Below are positions 1 to 6,906 of a stretch of 25,545 nucleotides of DNA, one piece after another. Numbering within the stretch: position 1 is the first letter of the stretch; each line of letters begins with the position of its first letter. The DNA is from Chlamydiales bacterium (GTDB lineage: Bacteria > Chlamydiota > Chlamydiia > Chlamydiales > Criblamydiaceae). Below the pieces are notes generated by a model. It was not told the DNA's origin, did no database searches, and saw only the letters and a program-made list of their open reading frames with translations. Location of the stretch: assembly GCA_024233575.1 (NCBI GenBank), contig JACKPN010000021.1, positions 1 through 25,545 on the forward strand, in the 5' to 3' direction. A program made the translations under genes and the position numbers.

Positions 1-2
1 CC

Positions 3-191
3 TTATATTTAATAATATCCAAAGGAAGTGATCTTGAATTACGTCGTATTACATTCCATTCAAGCGAAATCGTGCGTGGCCTTGTTGAGGTGACATCATG
101 CGGAATTCTCCTGATCATTCCTGATTTTTGGGTTAGCATGGGACAGCTAATTGCTGATCGTGTTGATTGTCAACGTTATACAAGGATTTAA
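3..191 (+). CDS. possible C-terminal end of an unrecognised protein (partial at left edge)
   Basis: One plus-strand frame is open from the left edge to a TAA at 189-191, giving about 62 residues ending in QRYTRI. It contains a hydrophobic stretch (CGILLIIPDFWV). I recognise no family. An open stretch of this length is not improbable by chance across six frames, and there is no start codon or ribosome site in view because the frame enters from outside. If real, the gene would converge on the E2 gene, with stop codons about 22 bp apart. Otherwise positions 1-213 are plain intergenic DNA in which I see nothing else. Confidence 0.2.
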   Translation, partial: LYLIISKGSDLELRRITFHSSEIVRGLVEVTSCGILLIIPDFWVSMGQLIADRVDCQRYTRI

Positions 192-213
192 TTTACTGCC
201 GCGTCACCCTTTT

Positions 214-1413
214 TCAGAGCAACGGCGCAGGATTTTGGATCAGGCCGGCAAAATGCTGAGAGCAGCTTGCTGCCTGATTTCCGTCGATGATGCGATGGTC
301 GAAGCTCCAAGATAAGTTCATCGTATCTCTGATTGCGACATCGCCATTCTTTACGAACGGTTCCTTGAAGATCCTTGCTATTGCGAGGATCGCTACCTCT
401 GGGCTGTTGATGATCGGCGTTGCCCAACGCCCTTCACCGCCAAGGACGCCGAAGTTGCTGATGGTGATCGTAGCGCCTTTCATCTCTTCATTCTTTAATT
501 TGTGGCTGAGTGCACGCGTTTTTAGATCTTCATACTTTTCTGTGATCTCTTCTAAGCTCATTGCCTGAACACCGTGCAGGACAGGAACAATCAGACCGAC
601 ATCGCTGTTGATGGCGATACCGATATTATGTTGTCTGTGGATCCTGATTTTGTTGTTTTCCATATCAACGTTACTGTTGATCATCGGAAATTGTCGGATT
701 GTCAGCGACAGGGCGCGAATGATGAAGGGCATATAGGTCAGATGCAGCCCCTTTGTTTCAGCTGCATCACGCAGGCGTTGACGCATTTTGATGAGGCGGC
801 CGGCGTCGACACTTTCAAAAAATGTGAAGTGGGGGATGGTCTGTGCCGACTCGGTCATTTTCAGTGCCATCAGTTTTGGAATACCGACAAGAGGAATATT
901 CTCGTCATCAGGAAAAGCGGGGAACGGTGTAGACGGAGCTTTTTTGACAAGGTCAGCAACGACGATGCGTCCGTCTTTACCGCTGCCATGAATGGCGTTG
1001 ATATCAACGCCGAGCTCTTTAGCAAGGTGGCGTGTGGCAGGTGTGGCGAGGGCTTTTTCACATAGGGGAACAGTGACCTGTTTTTTCGTCTCGCTAGGTT
1101 CTCTTCGTGCGATTTGTTTTGTTTTTTCCTTATTTGCCACGATACCGGCAGCTAGCTGAATCTCATAGAGAGGTTTCCCGACATGCGCGATGTCGCCGGC
1201 AGGATAATGCTGCTTGTGCAGGGTACCGGGATAGGGGGCAGGCAGTTCGACGGTGGCTTTGTCAGTCATGATTACCACAACGGCTTCGTCTTGGGCGATG
1301 CTATCGCCTTCATTCTTCAGCCATTCGATGACTTCACCTTCGACGACGCCTTCGCCGATGTCGGGGAGGGTAACAGAAAAGATCTCGGTATTTTCAGTAT
1401 TCGATGGTTTCAA
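214..1413 (-). CDS. bkdB: branched-chain 2-oxoacid dehydrogenase E2 (dihydrolipoyl acyltransferase)
   Basis: E2 core of a 2-oxoacid dehydrogenase complex; it passes the acyl group from E1-bound ThDP through lipoyl-lysine to CoA in the cytoplasm. The 399-residue product has one N-terminal lipoyl domain (about 12-87) with lipoylated lysine K52 in MTDKATVELP. An E3/E1-binding peripheral domain follows (about 123-156, ATPATRHLAKELGV...GKDGRI), then a catalytic acyltransferase domain (about 170-399) with H373 and D377 in FDHRIIDG. The gene is third in an E1-alpha/E1-beta/E2 operon and overlaps E1-beta by 20 bp. The start is a TTG at 1411-1413: no ATG lies between it and the lipoyl domain, and AGAGG sits 6 nt upstream. 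The branched-chain assignment rests on the E1-alpha signature next door; acetoin or pyruvate E2 is the alternative. Confidence 0.88.
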   Translation of the reverse strand: MKPSNTENTEIFSVTLPDIGEGVVEGEVIEWLKNEGDSIAQDEAVVVIMTDKATVELPAPYPGTLHKQHYPAGDIAHVGKPLYEIQLAAGIVANKEKTKQIARREPSETKKQVTVPLCEKALATPATRHLAKELGVDINAIHGSGKDGRIVVADLVKKAPSTPFPAFPDDENIPLVGIPKLMALKMTESAQTIPHFTFFESVDAGRLIKMRQRLRDAAETKGLHLTYMPFIIRALSLTIRQFPMINSNVDMENNKIRIHRQHNIGIAINSDVGLIVPVLHGVQAMSLEEITEKYEDLKTRALSHKLKNEEMKGATITISNFGVLGGEGRWATPIINSPEVAILAIARIFKEPFVKNGDVAIRDTMNLSWSFDHRIIDGNQAASCSQHFAGLIQNPAPLL

Positions 1414-2365
1414 GGATCGCCTCTTTCACTTTATAGCTGTCCGGAAGATATTCATGTTCTAAAGTATGCGGGAAGGGGGTGTCCAGACCACAGCAGCGGC
1501 GGACGGGGGCTTCAAGATAGAGGAAGCACTGTTCGGTAATCGTTGCGCTGATCTCTGCGCCGAACCCTTGTGTGAGTGGCGCTTCATGGGCGACGATGCA
1601 GCGTCCTGTTTTCTGCACTGAAGCGATGATCGTGTTCTTGTCCAGAGGGTTCAGGCTTCTCAGGTTGATCACTTCACAGTCGATGTCGTGGCTGTCGGCA
1701 AGCTCATTGGCGGCAGCCAGGTTCTGGTGATGCTGAGCGCCCCAGCCAATGACGGTCGCATCGTTGCCGCGGCGGGCGATATGCGCTTCGCCGAACGGGA
1801 TTGCATACTCTTCTTCGGGAACATCTTCTTTCACCGCTCTGTAGATCCGCTTCGGCTCCATGAATAGTACCGGGTCGTTCCCTTGGATAGCTGTCGTCAT
1901 CAGCCCTTTTGCATCGTAAGGTCCGGAAGGAACGACGACGTGCAAGCCCGGGATATGGAGGAAAAACGCTTCGGGGGATTGTGAATGGTAGTGGCCGCCG
2001 TGGATGCCGCCGCCATAGGGAGTGCGGATGATGACCGGCGCTGTATAGTGACCGGCTGTGCGGTAACGCATCTTTGCGAGCTCGTTGACGATCTGGTCGA
2101 AGGCAGGATAGATATAATCGGCGAACTGGATCTCGCAGATCGGTTTCAACCCTTTTTGGGCGACGCCGATGGCGAATCCGACGATCCCTTGTTCACTGAG
2201 GGGCGTGTTAAAGACTCTCTCTTCGCCGAACTGCTCCTGCAGGCCTGTTGTCACACGGAAGACACCGCCGAAAGCGCCGGCATCTTCGCCGAAGATCAGA
2301 AGACGGTTATCTTTAGCGAACTGCTGGTGGAGCGTTTGGTTGAGCGCTTCGATCATGTTTATCAT
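1394..2365 (-). CDS. bkdA2: branched-chain 2-oxoacid dehydrogenase E1 component, beta subunit
   Basis: Beta chain of the ThDP-dependent heterotetrameric E1, which decarboxylates 2-oxoisovalerate and related oxoacids and reductively acylates E2. The 323-residue product is the usual length. It shows the transketolase pyrimidine-domain landmarks: FGEDAGAFGGVFRVTTGL near residues 25-42 with the E that activates ThDP, NTPLSEQGIVGFAIG, and PYGGGIHGGHYHSQSPE. A C-terminal transketolase domain follows (GWGAQHHQNL...INLRSLNPLD). The ATG overlaps the E1-alpha stop in ATGA, indicating translational coupling and 1:1 expression. The 3' end overlaps the E2 start by 20 bp. The HSQSPE and GGVFR features fit BCKDH/PDH beta chains; the branched-chain preference is inferred from the alpha chain. 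Confidence 0.9.
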   Translation of the reverse strand: MINMIEALNQTLHQQFAKDNRLLIFGEDAGAFGGVFRVTTGLQEQFGEERVFNTPLSEQGIVGFAIGVAQKGLKPICEIQFADYIYPAFDQIVNELAKMRYRTAGHYTAPVIIRTPYGGGIHGGHYHSQSPEAFFLHIPGLHVVVPSGPYDAKGLMTTAIQGNDPVLFMEPKRIYRAVKEDVPEEEYAIPFGEAHIARRGNDATVIGWGAQHHQNLAAANELADSHDIDCEVINLRSLNPLDKNTIIASVQKTGRCIVAHEAPLTQGFGAEISATITEQCFLYLEAPVRRCCGLDTPFPHTLEHEYLPDSYKVKEAILETIEY

Positions 2366-3456
2366 GGCTGCGCCTCCGGGAAGAAACGTTTGAGCTCTTC
2401 ATACTCTTTCTCCAGCTGTTCGGGAACAGCAAGATAAACATCTTCAATCAGGCTGCGCAGCGGCGGCCCTTTCTCTGCTTTGGCGGAGGTGATCGCCTGC
2501 GTGATCTCATTTTTCACACTATCGATGAGGGTGTTTTCTTTATCTTCATCCCACAGGTTTTTCTTTTCGAGATAGAGCCGCAGTCGGCGTATCGGGCATT
2601 TTTGCATCTGCCGCGCGACCTCATCTTCGGAACGGTATCGTGCGGGATCATCGGAGGTCGAATGCGCTCCGAGACGGTATGTCATCGCTTCGATCAGTAC
2701 AGGGCCTTTCCCATCCGCGCAATGCTGACGCGCTCGTTTTACCACATCATATACGGCGAAGAAGTCATTGCCGTCGACGCGGTATGTTTCCACTCCGTAT
2801 CCGACACCTTTTGGGGCGATGCCTGCGGAGGCGAACTGTTCTGCGATTGGTGTTGAGATGGCGTAGCCGTTGTTGCGGCAGAAGAAGATCGCCGGCGCTT
2901 TTCTTACGGCCGCGAAGTTAACGCCGCAGTGGAAGTCGCCTTCGGATGTAGCTCCATCGCCGAAGTAGGCAACGGCAACAGCATCTTCTTTTTGTAATTT
3001 CATTGCGTAGGCGCATCCTGCTGCATGTGGAATTTTTGTTCCGATTGGGGAAGAGACGTTCACCACATTCAGTGTTTTTGATCCGAAGTGGTTGGGCATC
3101 TGCCGGCCTAAAATAGAATCTTTTGCATTGCCGAACATATGGTGCAGGTACTCTTCGATTGTGTATCCACGCCAGAACATGACCCCTAGCTCGCGATATT
3201 GGGGATAGAGCCAGTCCTGTTGCTTGAGCGCTGCCGCGCTTGCCACGGCGCAAGCCTCTTCCCCTAATGAGCTTAGTGCAAATGTGATAGATCCTTGCCT
3301 TTGCAAGGTTACCATTCTTTCGTCGACAAGGCGAGTGACAACCATATCGCGGTATCCCTTCAGCAGTACCTCGTCGGGAATGGTGTGCGGAACTTCAAGG
3401 TCGCCCGAGTCGTTCAAATAAGCAATTGTATGATAGTCTGTTAAATTTTCATTCAT
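2362..3456 (-). CDS. bkdA1: branched-chain 2-oxoacid dehydrogenase E1 component, alpha subunit
   Basis: Alpha chain of E1; it carries the ThDP pyrophosphate site and performs the decarboxylation that commits Leu/Ile/Val-derived 2-oxoacids to catabolism. The 364-residue product shows the ThDP/Mg motif at about 166-197: GDGATSEGDFH, then NNGYAIS. It also has the BCKDH-type loop YRLGAHSTSDDPARYR at about 260-275, which in branched-chain enzymes carries the phosphorylatable serines and separates them from pyruvate E1. That signature is my main ground for substrate class. It is first in a three-gene operon, and its TGA overlaps the E1-beta ATG. The start is ambiguous by one codon: a GTG at 3457-3459 immediately precedes the chosen ATG at 3454-3456, and no strong ribosome site is visible for either. 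Confidence 0.88.
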   Translation of the reverse strand: MNENLTDYHTIAYLNDSGDLEVPHTIPDEVLLKGYRDMVVTRLVDERMVTLQRQGSITFALSSLGEEACAVASAAALKQQDWLYPQYRELGVMFWRGYTIEEYLHHMFGNAKDSILGRQMPNHFGSKTLNVVNVSSPIGTKIPHAAGCAYAMKLQKEDAVAVAYFGDGATSEGDFHCGVNFAAVRKAPAIFFCRNNGYAISTPIAEQFASAGIAPKGVGYGVETYRVDGNDFFAVYDVVKRARQHCADGKGPVLIEAMTYRLGAHSTSDDPARYRSEDEVARQMQKCPIRRLRLYLEKKNLWDEDKENTLIDSVKNEITQAITSAKAEKGPPLRSLIEDVYLAVPEQLEKEYEELKRFFPEAQP

Positions 3457-3459
3457 CAC

Positions 3460-3532
3460 TTATTCAAGATACTCGACCCTTACTTTCTAGTAAAATCATT
3501 CTTGTGGTACTCTTTCTTTAGGAGGCATATTC
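3460..3532. promoter_or_regulatory. divergent intergenic region between the bkd operon and the thioesterase
   Basis: This 73-bp gap separates two outward-transcribed units and must hold start signals for both unless the bkd genes are read from inside the thioesterase gene. On the plus strand a strong ribosome site AGGAGG (3520-3525) lies 7 nt before the thioesterase ATG. An AT-rich hexamer TAAAAT (3491-3496) could be a -10 for the same gene, but I see no good -35 partner. On the minus strand only weak -10/-35 matches exist. No operator-like dyad stood out. Confidence 0.3.
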
Positions 3533-3940
3533 ATGTACATCGCTCATAACAAGGTACGCATGCATGATACCGACATGGCCGGTATTTTATATTTTGCGCG
3601 TCAGTTTCGTTTTGTTCATGATGCTCTTGAAGATATGGTTGAGGAGCAAGGATTGCCCTTCGACTATCTTTTTCATGAGAGCGACTATGTTTTTGTTATT
3701 GTGCATTGCGAGGCGGATTACTATGCACACCTACGTGTTGGCGATGCCCTTGAAGTGCATATCTCTTTAGAGCGTGTGGGCAACACTTCGTTCACTATGT
3801 TTTATCAGATTTTCAAGGAAGCCGATCAATCTCTTGTCGGCACCGCCAAGACCGTGCACGTGACTCTTGACAGCAAGACAAGGCAAAAGGTTTCCATTCC
3901 CGACATCCTTCGGGAGAAGCTCGTCAAACATCTTATCTAG
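3533..3940 (+). CDS. hotdog-fold acyl-CoA thioesterase (4HBT/YbgC-like)
   Basis: Predicted cytoplasmic hydrolase that releases free acid and CoA from an acyl-CoA. The 135-residue product is the normal size for one hotdog domain. It carries the 4-hydroxybenzoyl-CoA thioesterase signature near its N terminus (HDTDMAGILYFARQF, residues 11-25), with D14 at the position of the catalytic Asp and the long central helix following. AGGAGG 7 nt before the ATG makes the start secure. It is divergent from the branched-chain oxoacid dehydrogenase genes, so it might relieve CoA sequestration by branched acyl-CoAs, but that is inference. Menaquinone-pathway DHNA-CoA hydrolases and FadM/YbgC enzymes share this signature and cannot be separated by eye. 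The accessory island with the split palindrome begins about 160 bp downstream. Confidence 0.82.
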   Translation: MYIAHNKVRMHDTDMAGILYFARQFRFVHDALEDMVEEQGLPFDYLFHESDYVFVIVHCEADYYAHLRVGDALEVHISLERVGNTSFTMFYQIFKEADQSLVGTAKTVHVTLDSKTRQKVSIPDILREKLVKHLI

Positions 3941-4115
3941 GTAGTGGTTTCCCTAGGAAAACACTCCGTGAACAGTGAAAAAAAATGAGCAACGCTGATA
4001 TGCACTGTGCCCGTAACAAAGCTTGTTTAGTTTAATTGAGTATTAAGAAGCTTGTACATTATTGTTGCTGTTTTTGCAATACAGTGGGAAACAAGGGGGT
4101 AGTCCTAAACATGTA

Positions 4116-4124
4116 ATGCTAGCC
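4116..4124. repeat. 9-bp target-site duplication, left copy
   Basis: ATGCTAGCC directly abuts the left terminal repeat of the insertion sequence and is repeated exactly at 5224-5232 next to the right end. A 9-bp duplication is the size made by IS903-type elements. The target is the centre of the 51-bp palindrome. Confidence 0.92.
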
Positions 4125-4142
4125 GGCTTTGTTGCGAAATTC
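4125..4142 (+). repeat. left terminal inverted repeat of the IS903-like element
   Basis: GGCTTTGTTGCGAAATTC; pairs with the right terminus at 5206-5223 at 14 of 18 positions. It lies on the side of the transposase C terminus. Confidence 0.88.
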
Positions 4143-4178
4143 AAGAAACAGTCAAAGTTTTCCCCTTGCTCCTCTGAA

Positions 4179-5120
4179 TTAGGAAGCTAATCGGTAGCTT
4201 TCCGGCATTCCGAAAGCTGTCATCCTATTTAGAGCTGCACATTTGATAAACACCTCAGTTGACTGATTTTTGGGGTTTCGGCTGGTTAGTTTGTCTCTAA
4301 AAACCGTTTTTATCCTGTACATAGCCGTCTCGACTAGCGATCTTTTATGATAGCCTACTTCTTTCTTCCATGCTTTTCTTCCTTCTTCACCACCGCCCAG
4401 CTCTTTAATTCTTGCAATAGCTTGATTACGCAGTTCTATTGCGATATCGCCCTTGGTATTTATTCTTGCATTCCTACGTGGAGGAATTCTTGGGCTTCCA
4501 CCTGCATCGTAGATAGCCCCATAACATTCTGCTACATCATAAGCGCCATCTCCTCCGACTGTAGCTATTGGATCTGTTATTTGATCCAACAAGTCAGGCA
4601 TTACGGATTCATCACTGACATCATTGCCAGTCATCGCTACAACGAGTATTTGTTGTGTTTTTACACACATGCCAATATGGACTTTGCGCCACGTTCTTCT
4701 TTTAGAGTATCCATGTTTACGTACTTCCATATACCTTAAGTCCGGTTGAATCAAATACAACATGCAGTGGTTCTTTACTTTGAAGAGGTTGCAAAGGTAT
4801 CTGCACCTTACTAGTCCTGCGGCAAATCAAGGAATAGTCAGGACAGGTAATGGAGAGTCCCATAAGCTGGATCAGTGATTCTAAATAGCCTTGTGTCGTT
4901 CTATAGGTTAATCGGAACACGTGTTTAATCATTAGAGCGCAAAGAATAGCTTCGTTAGAATAGAGCTGTGGTCTTCGCGATTGCCTGAACGTTCTGTTGA
5001 GTTCCACTGATCGATAACATCATTGGAAAACCAAAATGTTATGGTTCCACGATTGATAAGAGATCTGTTATATTGTTTCCAGTTGCGGATGCGGTACTTC
5101 GTTTTTGCTGTCTGAGTCAT
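4179..5120 (-). pseudogene. IS5-family (IS903 group) transposase, frame disrupted twice
   Basis: DDE transposase remnant read in three pieces. The N-terminal piece (5120 to about 4932) starts MTQTAKTKYRIRNWKQYNR and continues GTITFWFSNDVIDQW. The middle piece is in another frame (about 5019-4717): ALMIKHVFRLTYRTTQGYLE through FDSTGLKVYG, with the first catalytic Asp. The C-terminal piece is back in the first frame (about 4763-4179): VRKHGYSKRRTWRKVH, DGAYD with the second Asp, RSLVETAMYRIK with the Glu, ending MPESYRLAS as IS903-group transposases do. The first break is a net -1 shift. At the second, KVYG runs straight into VRKHG, whereas IS903 has about six residues (GEGEWK-like) in between, so a short deletion is likelier than a single-base insertion. 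The intact family product is about 307 residues. Confidence 0.9.
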
Positions 5121-5205
5121 TTGTGAACCCGTTTTTTGGGTTTTGCAAAAACAAAATTACAGGTTTACAAGTCTTAGATCAAGCTGTGAAGCATCTCTCC
5201 GCAGC

Positions 5206-5223
5206 TATTTTTGCAACAACGCC
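5206..5223 (-). repeat. right terminal inverted repeat of the IS903-like element
   Basis: Read inward on the minus strand: GGCGTTGTTGCAAAAATA. It pairs with the left terminus at 14 of 18 positions and lies about 85 bp upstream of the transposase ATG. Confidence 0.88.
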
Positions 5224-5232
5224 ATGCTAGCC
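5224..5232. repeat. 9-bp target-site duplication, right copy
   Basis: ATGCTAGCC, an exact copy of 4116-4124, directly abutting the right end of the insertion sequence and continuing into the right half of the split palindrome. Confidence 0.92.
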
Positions 5233-5293
5233 TAGCATTACATGTTTAGGACTACCCGGCTTTTCAAAAGGAAGAAAATCTTCTAAAGCATTT

Positions 5294-6625
5294 TCAACAA
5301 AAAAACCTACTTAATCGCTCTCTTTTAATATGGGCTAAAGCTGCTTGAAGGTTGCAATCCGCAGGCCGCGTTCGAGCTAGCAGAATAGGGATCGGCAATA
5401 AACCTTTACACGTTCCAACAATAAACCCTTCAACAGCAGAATCTGATTGTTCTATTGATACCGTATATTGAGATTTTAGAAAAACATTTACATGCTTGTC
5501 ATAACGATCAGGAATATTTGCCTTATCGATAAAGCGTTTATCCATTTCTGTTCTTTCGAGATTATACAAATCAACTAACAAGCGATTAATTTCACGCTCT
5601 GTCAGAGGATGATCGAATCCATGTCCGATAAAAAGTTGTTCTCCAGATGAATTATCTCCAATATAAACAACATTCCAACCGCTGCCGCACCCTCTCGGAT
5701 GCTTGTTTGCATAGAAATGAATACCTTTAAAATGACACTCTTCACCCACATTGATGGGCCGTTTACCAATCGCTCCCGTTTCATTCCTCCATGCTGCATC
5801 AGTAAAGTCAGCAAAATATGAAATGGGCGAAAGTAAATCGGTAATTCCTAGTTGCGTGATTGTCAATCTAGAAAAATCACCAGAAAAAAGCGCATCAAAC
5901 TTATGCTTACCGATAATCTCTAATAGAGTATTGTAGTATGCAAGCTGAATGGCATTCCCACAGTCTAAAACAGAAACACCTGAAAAGAGAGCTTCAATGG
6001 CATCAGATGCGTTTCTTCCTCTGATCAACTGAAAGGTATATATCCCGCATTTTTCAAAATATCGTGTATCCGCATGTCCCGTCCAGTAATCTTCTGGCAT
6101 CGCTTCGCCAGTAGATTCAAGAAAATGATGTAAATCTCCTGGATACCAGACACCTGACAATGTGGATTTATCTTTCGACATGATGGTTGTTAAAGCATTG
6201 GTCACACCGTTGATGATCGCCCTTTGAACTTCTTCAATATCTTTTTTGTTAAAATTAGTTGAAACATATCCACGAAAGGGAATAGGAGAGTTAATCCTAA
6301 GCAGAGGCTGCGAATAACTCACATCGTGATTCAATGAATGAGGTTCAAAAAAACGACTAAAATCTAAGGTCGGAGACGGATCTATGGTCATGATCCGAAA
6401 AGATTCACTCGTCAGTTGAGACTCAAATTGCCTAGAAAGCTCCTCCAAGATATAGGATAGTAAGGGATAAAGAGTTACAACTATTGACCGAGGAGGAACA
6501 ACATTCACTCGTTCCGAAGTCAACCGTTTATTACTCCCTCGCTCCACCTCTTGACGAATGAACTCTGCTGGTGAAACTTGCGGGATGTATGGTGTAATTG
6601 CTACGCAGTAATGTATTTTGTCCAT
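5294..6625 (-). CDS. Tgl-like protein-glutamine gamma-glutamyltransferase domain protein
   Basis: A 443-residue protein whose C-terminal half resembles Bacillus Tgl, the transglutaminase that cross-links spore-coat proteins through a catalytic Cys. DCGNAIQLAYYNTLLEIIGKHKFDALF (two segments; C222 the predicted nucleophile) lines up with the Tgl C116 region ECATAIVIIYY...IDTIGEDKFNASF. GEECHFKG (294-301) matches GDCLYFKN, GWNVVYIGD (316-324) matches GENVILLGED, and IGHGFD with H335 matches AHGLG. Two acidic residues differ: Tgl E115 is D221 here and Tgl E187 is W317. The N-terminal 180 or so residues have no counterpart in the 245-residue Tgl and I do not recognise them. No signal peptide or membrane segment is evident. 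The gene is a lone transcription unit, visibly AT-richer than its neighbours, bracketed by two identical palindromes, which suggests horizontal gain. A role modifying host or envelope proteins is inference; deamidase or protease activity is also possible. Confidence 0.62.
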   Translation of the reverse strand: MDKIHYCVAITPYIPQVSPAEFIRQEVERGSNKRLTSERVNVVPPRSIVVTLYPLLSYILEELSRQFESQLTSESFRIMTIDPSPTLDFSRFFEPHSLNHDVSYSQPLLRINSPIPFRGYVSTNFNKKDIEEVQRAIINGVTNALTTIMSKDKSTLSGVWYPGDLHHFLESTGEAMPEDYWTGHADTRYFEKCGIYTFQLIRGRNASDAIEALFSGVSVLDCGNAIQLAYYNTLLEIIGKHKFDALFSGDFSRLTITQLGITDLLSPISYFADFTDAAWRNETGAIGKRPINVGEECHFKGIHFYANKHPRGCGSGWNVVYIGDNSSGEQLFIGHGFDHPLTEREINRLLVDLYNLERTEMDKRFIDKANIPDRYDKHVNVFLKSQYTVSIEQSDSAVEGFIVGTCKGLLPIPILLARTRPADCNLQAALAHIKRERLSRFFC

Positions 6626-6655
6626 ATTGTATGTTTCCTAAAAGTTTACTGGAAC

Positions 6656-6685
6656 ATGATAACTAGTAGCCAGCTTTTCGTTCAA
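6656..6685 (-). promoter_or_regulatory. candidate sigma-70 promoter of the transglutaminase-like gene
   Basis: On the minus strand, TTGAAC (6680-6685) and TATCAT (6656-6661) are separated by 18 bp. The -10 matches consensus at five of six positions and the -35 at four of six. Transcription would begin about 24 nt before the ATG at 6625, and a modest ribosome site AGGA lies about 10 nt before that ATG. This would make the gene independent of the operon to its right. Assigned from pattern only. Confidence 0.35.
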
Positions 6686-6760
6686 TGAATCCTTGAAGCA
6701 GCAAAATACTCATAAGGTCATGCCAAAAGTACAAATATATTGCTCTAGACTGTAGTTCCG

Positions 6761-6811
6761 GGTAGTCCTAAACATGTAATGCTAGCCTAGCATTACATGT
6801 TTAGGACTACC
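6761..6811. repeat. 51-bp perfect palindrome, copy 2, intact
   Basis: Two 25-bp arms, GGTAGTCCTAAACATG onward and its exact reverse complement, around a single C at 6786. The pairing ends cleanly at both outer edges. Neither side is followed by a T-run in the direction of transcription (AAAAATTT to the right, CGGAACTACAG when read leftward), so it does not look like an ordinary Rho-independent terminator. It lies between the stop of the acyl-CoA operon and the candidate promoter of the transglutaminase-like gene. It could be a miniature palindromic mobile element or two abutted insertion-sequence ends. The rest of 6626-6906 shows no gene. Confidence 0.92.
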
Positions 6812-6906
6812 AAAAATTTAAATAGAGCTATTTGCAAAATTACTAAGGAGCGTTTTATAAGATATTTTTTACGTTATGGCTACTGAGTACTTGGATCTCT
6901 TCGAAA

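Larger units (their letters stand above)
4125..5223 (-). mobile_element. IS5-family, IS903-group insertion sequence (transposase disrupted)
   Basis: An insertion sequence of 1,099 bp, close to the roughly 1.05 kb of IS903. Its ends are imperfect inverted repeats: GGCTTTGTTGCGAAATTC at the left and, read inward from the right, GGCGTTGTTGCAAAAATA, 14 of 18 matching and resembling known IS903 termini. It is flanked by the 9-bp direct repeat ATGCTAGCC. The single transposase frame runs right to left and is interrupted by two lesions, so the copy is probably non-autonomous. The exact target duplication and the pristine palindrome halves suggest the insertion is not ancient. It carries no passenger gene. 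Confidence 0.93.
4098..5256. repeat. 51-bp perfect palindrome, copy 1, split by an insertion sequence
   Basis: Positions 4098-4124 and 5224-5256, joined after removing one copy of the 9-bp duplication, rebuild a 51-bp palindrome. It is identical base for base to the intact copy at 6761-6811: two 25-bp arms beginning GGTAGTCCTAAACATG around a single central C. The two halves are held apart by the 1,099-bp IS903-like element at 4125-5223. The palindrome lies just downstream of the transglutaminase-like gene, and its partner copy lies just upstream of that gene, so the two bracket it. Confidence 0.9.

Noticed and set aside
3941..4097. Small dyads downstream of the thioesterase (TTTCC-CTA-GGAAA at about 3947-3960) as its terminator
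   Set aside because: Only a 5-bp stem, and no T-run follows (an A-run is present instead), so it does not meet terminator criteria on the plus strand.
4720..5020. Programmed frameshifting to make a full transposase
   Set aside because: Two shifts of opposite sign would be needed, no convincing slippery heptamer was seen in the overlap zones, and the second break looks like a short deletion compared with IS903-group proteins.
6761..6811. The 51-bp palindrome as a bidirectional Rho-independent terminator
   Set aside because: No T-run follows the stem in either direction. The stem is unusually long, perfectly paired and present in two identical copies, which fits a repeat element better.
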